45,525 nt of DNA, taken from Alphaproteobacteria bacterium (GTDB lineage: Bacteria; Pseudomonadota; Alphaproteobacteria; UBA2966). The position numbers and the translations under genes were made by a program. The notes below the pieces were generated by a model. It saw only the letters and a program-made list of their open reading frames with translations, did no database searches and had not been told where the DNA came from. The stretch is taken from contig JABIFY010000035.1 in the NCBI GenBank assembly GCA_018650465.1, forward strand, positions 1 through 45,525, given 5' to 3'. Shown here piece after piece: positions 27,812 to 35,088 of this stretch; position 1 is the first letter of the stretch, and each line of letters starts with the position of its first letter.

Positions 27812-28864
27812 ATGAATATGTTTCAGAATAAACCAATTGGCGACTTGCTGGTGGAGCTTCGTGCTACATCTCGTGACGTTGTGGCACGCGCATTGGGTAT
27901 TCAAAAAGAAACCGGAGAACGCCTGGGCGCTATTTTGGTCCGATTAGGTCTGGTCGATGAGGACAAGCTCGAAACGGCGCTGGCGGTGCAAAGCGACAAA
28001 CGTTCGCCGCTTCGCCGCAAGTGGCTGGGCGAACATCTTGTTGAAATGGGCCTCGCGACCACCGACGCCATCAACAAAGCCATTGAGCATCAGAAAAAGA
28101 CGGGTCGCAGGCTTGGTGAAGCTTTGATGGAGCCAGGGATCGCTTCGGAAAAAGCGATCACGGGTGCCATCCAGAAGCAAAAAGAAGAAGCCTCTTCGGT
28201 TGGTAATCTGCTGGTCCGGATGGGTGTGGTTAATGAATCACAGTTATCTTATGCCTTGAAATTACAGGCATCCGGCGGCGGTCGCATTGGTGATACGCTG
28301 GTTGAACTGGGCCACATAGACGAAGACTCGCTGAACCAGGCACTGGGGCTTCAGAAACTTATCCGTCGCGGCATATCCATTGCCCTTGTCTCGGCTGCTA
28401 TAACAGGTGCCACAGCAAGTACTGCTTCAGCGGCGACGCAGGGCGATATGGCGTCAGATTCTTCAGCTTCTTCAACAATTAGCGTTGTGATCCCGGAGCG
28501 TGCCAGCATCAATATCGGATCGGGCGGGGGCGCTGATGGTTCAAACCAGCAAATTGCGGTCGAAGGCGGCCAGGTCGATATGACCTTCAAGGGACAATCC
28601 TACCTTAAGGGCGCAACAACAGTATCAGCCATGGGTATGGGCGCAGATGGCGAATTTGTCCTGCAGGATGCCAGTGGCGAAAAGGTCGGCTTTAATTTGA
28701 CGTCTTCTACGGGCGAAAATGCGGGTGGGATTTCGCCCAATCAGAATATACAGCTGGCCGATATCGGCAATCTGAACATCGACTTCCCGCAAGGCGGTGA
28801 CAAGACCGGTGGTGCCGGTAATGTTTATTTTGGCGTCGTGACCCTGATGGTCTCGCCGCAATAA
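27812..28864 (+). CDS. six MshEN-type repeats fused to a membrane segment and a pilin-like domain
   Basis: 350 aa, no cysteine. Residues 8-181 are six 24-residue copies of the MshEN pattern (xLGxxLVxxGxxxxxxLxxALxxQ): 8-31, 37-60, 71-94, 100-123, 129-152, 158-181, with spacers of 5, 10, 5, 5 and 5. The 24-5-24 spacing is that of the c-di-GMP-binding N-domain of MshE/PilB-type ATPases, but no ATPase domain follows. Arg precedes the LG/IG pair in copies 2, 4 and 6. Then comes KLIRRG, a hydrophobic segment (about 187-207) ending ASTASAA, and a Ser/Gly/Asp-rich domain that ends GVVTLMVSPQ, like the endings of the two downstream pilins. Predicted topology: repeats in the cytoplasm, C-domain in the periplasm, either anchored or cleaved after the hydrophobic segment. 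First gene of the fimbria locus. Confidence 0.8.
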   Translation: MNMFQNKPIGDLLVELRATSRDVVARALGIQKETGERLGAILVRLGLVDEDKLETALAVQSDKRSPLRRKWLGEHLVEMGLATTDAINKAIEHQKKTGRRLGEALMEPGIASEKAITGAIQKQKEEASSVGNLLVRMGVVNESQLSYALKLQASGGGRIGDTLVELGHIDEDSLNQALGLQKLIRRGISIALVSAAITGATASTASAATQGDMASDSSASSTISVVIPERASINIGSGGGADGSNQQIAVEGGQVDMTFKGQSYLKGATTVSAMGMGADGEFVLQDASGEKVGFNLTSSTGENAGGISPNQNIQLADIGNLNIDFPQGGDKTGGAGNVYFGVVTLMVSPQ

Positions 28865-28907
28865 GCCTTTATCTGCCCCTCAATCACTTCATTTTCTGAC
28901 TGTTTGG

Positions 28908-28938
28908 ATTCTGCGCAGGCAACATGCAGGCGCAGAAT
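28908..28938 (+). terminator. hairpin downstream of the MshEN-pilin fusion gene
   Basis: ATTCTGCGC pairs exactly with GCGCAGAAT around a 13-base loop that contains GCA/TGC. It starts 44 bases after the stop. No T-tract follows (TGTGGGG), so termination would be inefficient or factor-dependent; it may instead protect the mRNA end. Confidence 0.4.
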
Positions 28939-29058
28939 TGTGGGGATTGTGTCAAAATGATACTAGTGGCACATGTATTTTGAATAGGTCCGAAATGAAC
29001 CATTTTGCATCATTCTGAGGCGGTTTCTAATATTTTATCAAAAATTTGAACTAAATTG

Positions 29059-29075
29059 AAACAGGTGTCCTGTTT
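29059..29075. promoter_or_regulatory. inverted repeat AAACAGG-TGT-CCTGTTT, possible enhancer site
   Basis: Perfect 7-base arms with a 3-base spacer. Its centre is about 80 bases before the -24 element of the predicted sigma-54 promoter, inside the range where sigma-54 activators bind. The activator itself is not encoded in the window. Confidence 0.4.
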
Positions 29076-29145
29076 TGTGTATTTGATGAAATGAAAAATA
29101 CCGCAGTATTCAGCCAAAAACGATGTTTCAAGTCGAATGTCATTC

Positions 29146-29162
29146 CTGGCATCCTATTTGCG
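29146..29162 (+). promoter_or_regulatory. candidate sigma-54 (-24/-12) promoter of the major pilin gene
   Basis: CTGGCAT-CCTAT-TTGCG keeps the invariant GG (29148-29149) and GC (29160-29161) at the required spacing (TGGCA, then TTGC). Transcription would start near 29173, leaving an untranslated leader of about 120 bases before the pilin ATG. A match of this size can occur by chance, but it lies in the right place. Confidence 0.5.
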
Positions 29163-29295
29163 TTAACCAATACACATAAGTTATTCGATGGTTTTGGTTT
29201 TTGTCGCAAGTCTCTGAATTATGAGAATAAATAGCAAATCTAAAGCCTGAACAAGACGCCAAATTAGACCGCTTACATATTAGGAGCTATTCGAG

Positions 29296-29841
29296 ATGGG
29301 TATCATGAAAAAAGCAGCGACTGTTGCACTGTCTGCCGCCATGCTGGCTGGCACTGCAATCGCACCGGCCCTTGCTGCAACTAACGGCACAATTGGTTCG
29401 TCATCTACCGGAACTTCAACAATCACAGCCTTTGTTGGCTCGCTGGTTCGCGTCAGCGCCGTGGATGATCTGGACCTCGGTTCATGGTCGGGTTCAGGTG
29501 ATCTGACCCAGGCTGATGACGTTTGCGTCTGGACCACGACTGGCGGCTATAATATTACAGCAACCGGCGATGGCGGCACCGGAAGTGATTTTGCACTTAA
29601 TAACGGCACACAAGATCTGGCATATTCAGTGAAATGGGGCGACTCAGCTGGTGCGGCTACTGACGGCCTGACTTCGGGTAGTCCTTTGGGCGGCCAGGTT
29701 TCCGGTGCAAACTCAACTGATTGTAACTCGGGCACCAGCCTGACAGCGACCGTTGAAGTTGAAATTCTGGGCGCCGACCTGTCAAGTGCAGACAGCGGCA
29801 CCTACACAGGTGTTCTGACGCTCGTTATCGCGCCTGAATAA
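29296..29841 (+). CDS. major fimbrial subunit, secreted pilin-like protein
   Basis: 181 aa. Sec signal peptide MGIMKKAATVALSAAM... with cleavage after PALA (about residue 27). The mature domain is a Gly/Ser/Thr-rich beta protein with two cysteines (DDVCVW and TDCNSG), as in chaperone-usher subunits of the spore-coat-U/DUF4402-like kind, and ends GTYTGVLTLVIAPE. About 30 residues (ATNGTIGSSS, then an alternating hydrophobic STITAFVGSLVRVSAV) precede the DLDLGSW core and could be the donor strand. AGGAG lies nine bases before ATG. Directly followed by a terminator, so it should be the most abundant transcript of the locus. Confidence 0.82.
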   Translation: MGIMKKAATVALSAAMLAGTAIAPALAATNGTIGSSSTGTSTITAFVGSLVRVSAVDDLDLGSWSGSGDLTQADDVCVWTTTGGYNITATGDGGTGSDFALNNGTQDLAYSVKWGDSAGAATDGLTSGSPLGGQVSGANSTDCNSGTSLTATVEVEILGADLSSADSGTYTGVLTLVIAPE

Positions 29842-29858
29842 TCTGACATTATAGAGGA

Positions 29859-29895
29859 GGGCGGGCGTAGCACGAAGGCAACGTCCGCCCTTTTT
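29859..29895 (+). terminator. intrinsic terminator between the two pilin genes
   Basis: Stem GGGCGGGCGT / ACGTCCGCCC (one G-U pair), 12-base loop, then TTTTT at 29891-29895. It begins 17 bases after the major pilin stop. Partial read-through would give low expression of the second pilin and usher. Confidence 0.88.
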
Positions 29896-29931
29896 CTGTT
29901 CGTGAAGCCTTGATGTCGATATGTTACGGTG

Positions 29932-30474
29932 ATGTTTAGCAAAAAGGTCCTTGGGATGATGTTGTTTGGCAAAGACCGATATCGGAAACTTGTTGGTTCC
30001 GCCTGTCGCTCTAACTTGATCGGGGTGGCGGTTTTTTTTCTGGTTGGCATATTGTCCCTTCCTGCCATTGCTTCTGACAAAATTATCATCATGGATCTGG
30101 ATGATATTGATCTTGGGACCTGGACCGGTGCTGCTGAACTCAGTGAGGAATCCGTTCACTGTGTTGCAGCAACAGACAAGTATTATTCTATCGTGGCAAC
30201 GGGCAGCGGTATTGGCGGGACTTTTCGTGTTTCCAGCGGTGATGCCGAAATACCTTATCAGGTCTATTATAAAGAAAAAAAGAACGCCAATCTGATCCAG
30301 CTTACAGCCGGGTCAGCTATCCACAATCTGAAGGGCAAAAAAATCAAAAAGAAGAAGCCCTATTGCAAGAATGGCAAGCAGGTTGTTGAAGTTCGGATGC
30401 TGGGTGTTGATCTGGCCAAAGTGCCGGCGGGCGCGTACTCTGGCACGCTAAGTTTGATGGTGACACCGCAATAA
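29932..30474 (+). CDS. minor fimbrial subunit, pilin-like protein
   Basis: About 180 aa. Start uncertain: GTG 29929, ATG 29932, or ATG 29956/29959, the last pair preceded by AAGG. A signal peptide (NLIGVAVFFLVGILSLPAIAS) ends near SDKI. The mature part aligns by eye with the major subunit: DIDLGTWTGAAEL versus DLDLGSWSGSGDL, two cysteines (VHCVAA, PYCKNG), ending GAYSGTLSLMVTPQ. Differences: only about ten residues lie before the DIDLG core, so the donor strand seems missing, and a lysine-rich patch GKKIKKKKPYCKNGKQ lies in the middle. Possibly the tip or the assembly-initiating subunit. Confidence 0.78.
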   Translation: MFSKKVLGMMLFGKDRYRKLVGSACRSNLIGVAVFFLVGILSLPAIASDKIIIMDLDDIDLGTWTGAAELSEESVHCVAATDKYYSIVATGSGIGGTFRVSSGDAEIPYQVYYKEKKNANLIQLTAGSAIHNLKGKKIKKKKPYCKNGKQVVEVRMLGVDLAKVPAGAYSGTLSLMVTPQ

Positions 30475-30579
30475 TAGTTCCATGGGTTAAAATTCCCGGG
30501 AGATGGCTTTTGGGTTAATCTTTTAATAAGCATAACAGGCTCTACTTGTCTGCTCAGCTTATTGATATGAAACACTAAA

Positions 30580-33500
30580 TTGATATTTGAACACCTCATA
30601 TCCCCGCGGAAATCGCGGGATGTAAAGGCTCGAATTGCGTCAGCTTTTCGGCAGGTGTTTGCTTTTGCCTTATGCCTTTCCTTGTTGCCGCCCGCTTCAA
30701 TGCCGGCGGGTGCTGAATCAGCCATCAAAACAAGTGCTGCACCCAAAGGGTTTGAAAGTCTGACTGAGCCGCAGACAACATTGGTTGATGTATTCTTTGC
30801 CGGCCGGCCCATCGCTTCGACGTTGGCCACCTTCACCGCAGACACAATTACAATCGCCAATCCCCTGGAAGTTGTTTCCAACATCCCGAATGTGAAAAAC
30901 AGTGAAACAGTTCTCACGTCACTGACGGGGGAGCTGAATTCAAATACCGATCTGGTTTGTCCTCAAATTACCGAAAAAGTTTCGGCAGAAGTTCGCAAGG
31001 CTCTGATGGCGGATTGTGGCCGCTTGTTGCCAAAAGTAGCCGCAATCATATTTGACGAGAGCAAATTTCGTCTTGATGTCTATGTCGGCCCGGAATTTCT
31101 GTTTGTCCAAAAACTGGATCTGAACCGGTTTCTACCGCCATCGGATGCGGATGCATCTTTTCTGACCTCTTTCGGCGGGGCCATGTCCGGGTCGGACGAA
31201 GCCAAAAACACCTATAGCTTCAGCAACCAGACTATCTTTGGTCGGGGTGAAGCACGACTGCGCATAAATAATAGTTACGCGTCAACCGATCACTGGATCC
31301 TCGACACTGTTACCGGTGAATTTGACCGCAATGAACAGCGATTTGTCATTGGTGCCATGCGGACCCGATCCATGGATACAATCGGTGAATTCAAGATGTT
31401 GGGTGGGCGCTTCACGACAACAACGGATACACGTCTTGATTTGGGTGTTGGTTTCGGCAGTCAGCTTGTTGTGTTTCTGCCGCGCGATGCCCAGGTTGAC
31501 ATATTAAAGGATGGTCGCCTTGCCGCGACCAAATTTTATCAGGCGGGTAAAACGACCCTGGATACCAGTCGACTTCCGGACGGCGCTTATGATGTGACAT
31601 TGCGCATCAAGGAAGCAGGTGGCGACACACGTGAAGAAAGCCGTTTCTATGTTAAAACGGCGACTTTGCCACCGGCCGACTCACCTCTTTATTATCTGGA
31701 AAGCGGCATCTTGTTGTCTGAGGATAGTCCGCCTTATCCCGAACTGAACAAGGTTGGTCTGATCCACGGCGGTACGTTCTGGCGATTGACAGAAAACCTC
31801 GGCGTCGGTGGCGATCTATTGGCGGGTGAAAACGTCATCGTGGGCGAGGCCAAAGGCCTCTACCTGGGACGGGATATGAAAATAAACGTGGCCGGTGTGA
31901 TGTCCTCAGATCTTGATTTGGGGGCAACGGTCGGCGCGACAGGCGAAGTGTGGGATGTAACCTATTCCCTGTCAGTACGTCGGAATTGGTCGAGGGAAAA
32001 AAGTTCGACAACGGCGATCTTTGACCCGCTTGGTCGATCCTCCACCCAAATCCGTGGTAACTTGAATTATCAATGGGGCGAAGCGCAATGGTCGCTGCAG
32101 GCGTTGTCTCAAACCAATGACAATGCGGACGATACATGGTCCTGGGGACCGTCGCTTAGCTATCCAGTTTATCGCGACGCTGAGTGGAGCGCATTCATGC
32201 GGGCAGAAGCGACCCGCAGTGAAAGTGAATCTGTGGCCATGGCCCGTTTTCAAATCCGCTTCAATGAACCGCGCTGGTCGGCAACTGCCACCGTGGCAGC
32301 AACCGATAACAACAGTGAGACATCTGTAGGGAATGATAACGAAGGTGTATTTGGCGATGGCTCAGCAAATGTAGCCTGGCGTGATCTGGACTACCTGCCA
32401 GGTGATCTGACCCTGGGTGCAGGCGTCAATGCTGCCCAGCGTCAGCGATCCATGACAGGCAAAGTGGATTATACCAGCCGCTGGGGTAAATATTCCTTTG
32501 ATGTGGAAAACTCCTGGGGCGAAAGCAGTTCAACGCGTTGGGGCAGTAACATCGCGACGTCGGTCATTACGAACGGCGACATCATCGCTTTCGGTGGTCG
32601 GGAACGCCAGGACAGTGGCATTGTTATCTCGTTGGATGGCACGTCAAAGAAGGCTGAATTCAATGTAATGGTTGATGGCTCGAACAAAGGTGTCGTAAAG
32701 GTTGGTGATCGCTTGCCTGTCTTGCTGTCTCCCTACAATACCTATGTCGTACGCCTGGAGTCGGCCGGGGGGGACTTTGTCTCTTTTGATTCTGAAAATC
32801 GGGATATTACCCTGTACCCCGGAAATATTGTCGGTGTCGTCTGGACAATCAATCCTATTATCGCTGTCTTTGGTCGCATCATCCGTGAGGACGGAACACC
32901 TGTGGTCTTTGCCAGGGTCGACGATGCAGGCAAGGGGACCTTTACTGATGATCTCGGTTACTTCCAGACGGAACTTAGCAAGCCCGGTACTTTTATGGTT
33001 CGACCGGCTGAAGGTCAGGCTTGCGAAATTGTTGTGCCTGCCTTTCCGCCCGATCAGGATTTTGCAGACCTGAAAGATTTGGTGTGCATTGATGTGCTTC
33101 TTGAGGCCAACCAATCGCCAGGTGACAAGGACAAAAATATCCAGGTTGCGGACGCCGGGAAGGAAGACGGAAAAAAGGAATTTGATTGGGCGCCGGTGAT
33201 ATCTGCTTACAAGAAAAAACTTGAATCCAATACAGTAGAAGACAAGTCCAAATCTAAAGAAAAACCTTCCGGGAGAAACTTCTACAAAAAATCTGATGAT
33301 GTTCAAACGGCAGATGCCAAAGATACGCCGGCTGAACCTCTGTTACGCAAAACTGAAACAGTTCCTGAAGCCAAAGTGGACAAGCCAGTTGTTGTGGCCT
33401 CGGTTGCACCTGCCGTAAAGCCTGAGGTGACCTTGCCGGAACCAACGTCGATTGAGCCTGAAGGCCCGGCAGTGGTTTCCATCCCTGTGCCGGAGGTTGT

Positions 33501-34377
33501 CGTGGAGACCCCCCCGGTTATTGCACCCGTTGTGACATCCGGGCCTGACAAGGTTACAGGCAGTCCAAGAAATCTATTGGCAGCAGTCCCTGAAATTTTG
33601 ACTACCCCGGAAGTGGCGACAATTCCTGATGTGCCAACAGTGGAGGAAGCAACCAGTGAAAGGCCTGCGTGGCTTGTGCAACTGGTTGCCCTGCGCCGCC
33701 CGGACAGATTGCGGGACGCATGGCGGCAAGCGTCTGACAAAGCATCGGGTCGTCTGGATCGCCAGACCGCCTATATGGCCAGAGCCGATCTTGGTGACCG
33801 GGGCACGTTCTTCAGATTGCAAACCGGGGAGGCGACAGACCGTCAATCGGCGCAAGACCTGTGCAACGAATTGCAGGACAAGGGCCTGACATGCAGGGTG
33901 GTAAAAACAAAGGCGGCAGTCCTGAGTGATGAAGGTGCGGCCAAATCATTTTGCGCCCTCGAAGGAACCTCGTCCTGGGCACCGTCGTGTCAACCTGGTC
34001 TGGTCGGAACGGCGTCTGCTTCTCCCTCCAAAGCAGGCGCGGCTTCAGGGCGGTCCACACCGCAATCTGAGTTATCGCAGCAGCCTGACCCGAAGCAACA
34101 GCCGACAGAGGCACTGGATATCCTGGGTCCAGAATATCGTGTGCAACTGGGCTCTCACTTGACCGCGCAGGATGCAATTGATGACTGGCGACGGATTGAG
34201 AACTTGTCGGAAGGTTTTTTAACCGGGCTGGAACCAGAAGTCGCCCAGGTTGATCTAAAGCGACGCGGGATCTGGCATCGATTACAAGTGCGTATCCCGG
34301 AAGGTCGCATTGCGGCGCGCAACCTGTGTGACAATTTAACGGACCTCTCGGTTTCCTGCCTTGTGGTGCGCCGTTAG
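30580..34377 (+). CDS. TcfC/CooC-type outer-membrane fimbrial usher with two C-terminal SPOR domains
   Basis: 1265 aa if begun at TTG 30580; no good ribosome site, and the true start may be slightly downstream. Signal peptide to about residue 46 (FALCLSLLPPASMPAGA). Usher N-domain (about 55-190), barrel interrupted by an E-set-like plug domain (about 295-365, VFLPRDAQVDILKDGRLAA), barrel strands to about 690, and a CooC_C-like C-domain (about 690-845, VVWTINPIIAVFGRIIRED and FTDDLGYFQTELS). Usual ushers end here. Then a Lys- and Pro/Val/Glu-rich linker (about 850-1028) and two SPOR domains: 1029-1109 (AWLVQLVAL ... GLTCRVVK) and 1185-1265 (EYRVQLGS ... SVSCLVVRR). The added part would lie in the periplasm and could bind peptidoglycan. 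Confidence 0.87.
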   Translation: MIFEHLISPRKSRDVKARIASAFRQVFAFALCLSLLPPASMPAGAESAIKTSAAPKGFESLTEPQTTLVDVFFAGRPIASTLATFTADTITIANPLEVVSNIPNVKNSETVLTSLTGELNSNTDLVCPQITEKVSAEVRKALMADCGRLLPKVAAIIFDESKFRLDVYVGPEFLFVQKLDLNRFLPPSDADASFLTSFGGAMSGSDEAKNTYSFSNQTIFGRGEARLRINNSYASTDHWILDTVTGEFDRNEQRFVIGAMRTRSMDTIGEFKMLGGRFTTTTDTRLDLGVGFGSQLVVFLPRDAQVDILKDGRLAATKFYQAGKTTLDTSRLPDGAYDVTLRIKEAGGDTREESRFYVKTATLPPADSPLYYLESGILLSEDSPPYPELNKVGLIHGGTFWRLTENLGVGGDLLAGENVIVGEAKGLYLGRDMKINVAGVMSSDLDLGATVGATGEVWDVTYSLSVRRNWSREKSSTTAIFDPLGRSSTQIRGNLNYQWGEAQWSLQALSQTNDNADDTWSWGPSLSYPVYRDAEWSAFMRAEATRSESESVAMARFQIRFNEPRWSATATVAATDNNSETSVGNDNEGVFGDGSANVAWRDLDYLPGDLTLGAGVNAAQRQRSMTGKVDYTSRWGKYSFDVENSWGESSSTRWGSNIATSVITNGDIIAFGGRERQDSGIVISLDGTSKKAEFNVMVDGSNKGVVKVGDRLPVLLSPYNTYVVRLESAGGDFVSFDSENRDITLYPGNIVGVVWTINPIIAVFGRIIREDGTPVVFARVDDAGKGTFTDDLGYFQTELSKPGTFMVRPAEGQACEIVVPAFPPDQDFADLKDLVCIDVLLEANQSPGDKDKNIQVADAGKEDGKKEFDWAPVISAYKKKLESNTVEDKSKSKEKPSGRNFYKKSDDVQTADAKDTPAEPLLRKTETVPEAKVDKPVVVASVAPAVKPEVTLPEPTSIEPEGPAVVSIPVPEVVVETPPVIAPVVTSGPDKVTGSPRNLLAAVPEILTTPEVATIPDVPTVEEATSERPAWLVQLVALRRPDRLRDAWRQASDKASGRLDRQTAYMARADLGDRGTFFRLQTGEATDRQSAQDLCNELQDKGLTCRVVKTKAAVLSDEGAAKSFCALEGTSSWAPSCQPGLVGTASASPSKAGAASGRSTPQSELSQQPDPKQQPTEALDILGPEYRVQLGSHLTAQDAIDDWRRIENLSEGFLTGLEPEVAQVDLKRRGIWHRLQVRIPEGRIAARNLCDNLTDLSVSCLVVRR

Positions 34378-34395
34378 ATAGTGCGCCGTTAGAAT
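34366..34395 (+). repeat. 15-bp tandem duplication across the usher stop codon
   Basis: GTGCGCCGTTAGATA at 34366-34380 is followed at once by GTGCGCCGTTAGAAT (34381-34395). The last three codons (Val-Arg-Arg) and TAG stop are thus copied in frame, giving a second stop five codons later. Confidence 0.85.
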
Positions 34396-34404
34396 AATCC
34401 GCCC

Positions 34405-35088
34405 CTAAAATTCCTTAAGCAGGATATCGTCACGCACGGATACATAATAAACCGCCGGTGTGTCATACTTTAATTCGGTCGTCCATTCGGTATTCACATA
34501 CATTCGCTTCGGCGGCAGATCAACACAGTTCTTGCCGTCTGCATCACAGTTTTTACCATTGGACAACAGGACACTTGTTTGTCCCGGATTTGTGAAGGTA
34601 ATCTTTTTGCCGTCTCTCGTGGACTGCAGATTTCCCTTTGCTCCAGACGGGCGGACCACGACCAGGACATCATAACCGATCACAATTTTTACGGCGGTCT
34701 GGTTGGCTTTCACATCGCCAACAACGGGCCGCACGGTCAATCGATACACCCGGTCCATCTTTTCAGCCGGGCGCAGAACAACAAGGCGCATGATCTTGGT
34801 TTGTTTGGCTTGCAGCACAAACCTGTTTGGCGTGACCAGCAACCCGGCTTTTCCAGGGTCTCTGATCTTCTCCCGCTTTTGCTGTTTTGTGCCTGGATTG
34901 AGAATTTGAAAAGGCTCTACCAGTACGAACAACGTCTCGTCGCCCGTATTCTGGATTTTGATGTCGTCACGGGGAACCTTGTCACCAGGGAAATCGATCA
35001 CAACCTTGTTCAGCACCATGTCAGCCTGAGCCGGACTGATGACGCCGGCAAGCATCACAGCAATCAGGAATAGCATCCATTTTTGCAT
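34405..35088 (-). CDS. PapD-like periplasmic fimbrial chaperone
   Basis: 227 aa from ATG 35088 (a GTG one codon earlier is also possible). Signal peptide MQKWMLFLIAVMLAGVISPAQA then DMVLNKVVIDF. Two-domain chaperone features: an N-terminal Ig-like domain with VTPNRFVLQAKQTKIMRLV (the F1-G1 edge strand that donates to pilins) and VYRLTVRPVV, and a second domain with KITFTNPGQTSVLLSNG and a cysteine pair NCDADGKNC. Convergent with the usher, only 27 bases between stops. Its start overlaps the stop of the preceding dioxygenase-like gene (TGATG), so it must be transcribed separately from the usher and pilins. Confidence 0.88.
   Translation of the reverse strand: MQKWMLFLIAVMLAGVISPAQADMVLNKVVIDFPGDKVPRDDIKIQNTGDETLFVLVEPFQILNPGTKQQKREKIRDPGKAGLLVTPNRFVLQAKQTKIMRLVVLRPAEKMDRVYRLTVRPVVGDVKANQTAVKIVIGYDVLVVVRPSGAKGNLQSTRDGKKITFTNPGQTSVLLSNGKNCDADGKNCVDLPPKRMYVNTEWTTELKYDTPAVYYVSVRDDILLKEF

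Larger units (their letters stand above)
28865..29295. other. 431-bp non-coding region upstream of the major pilin
   Basis: AT-rich, no gene seen. It carries a hairpin after the preceding gene (28908-28938), an inverted repeat (29059-29075), a -24/-12 promoter match (29146-29162) and a leader of roughly 120 bases. The length and content suggest the main control point of the fimbria genes. Confidence 0.5.

Noticed and set aside
27812-28360. N-terminus of a type II secretion or type IV pilus ATPase, with the gene truncated or broken
   Set aside because: The frame continues intact into a pilin-like domain, there are six rather than two motifs, no Walker motifs occur downstream, and no T2SS/T4P genes are near.
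28967-28983. TGGCAC followed by TTTTG as a sigma-54 promoter
   Set aside because: The GC of the -12 element is absent at the required spacing (TTTT instead of TTGC).
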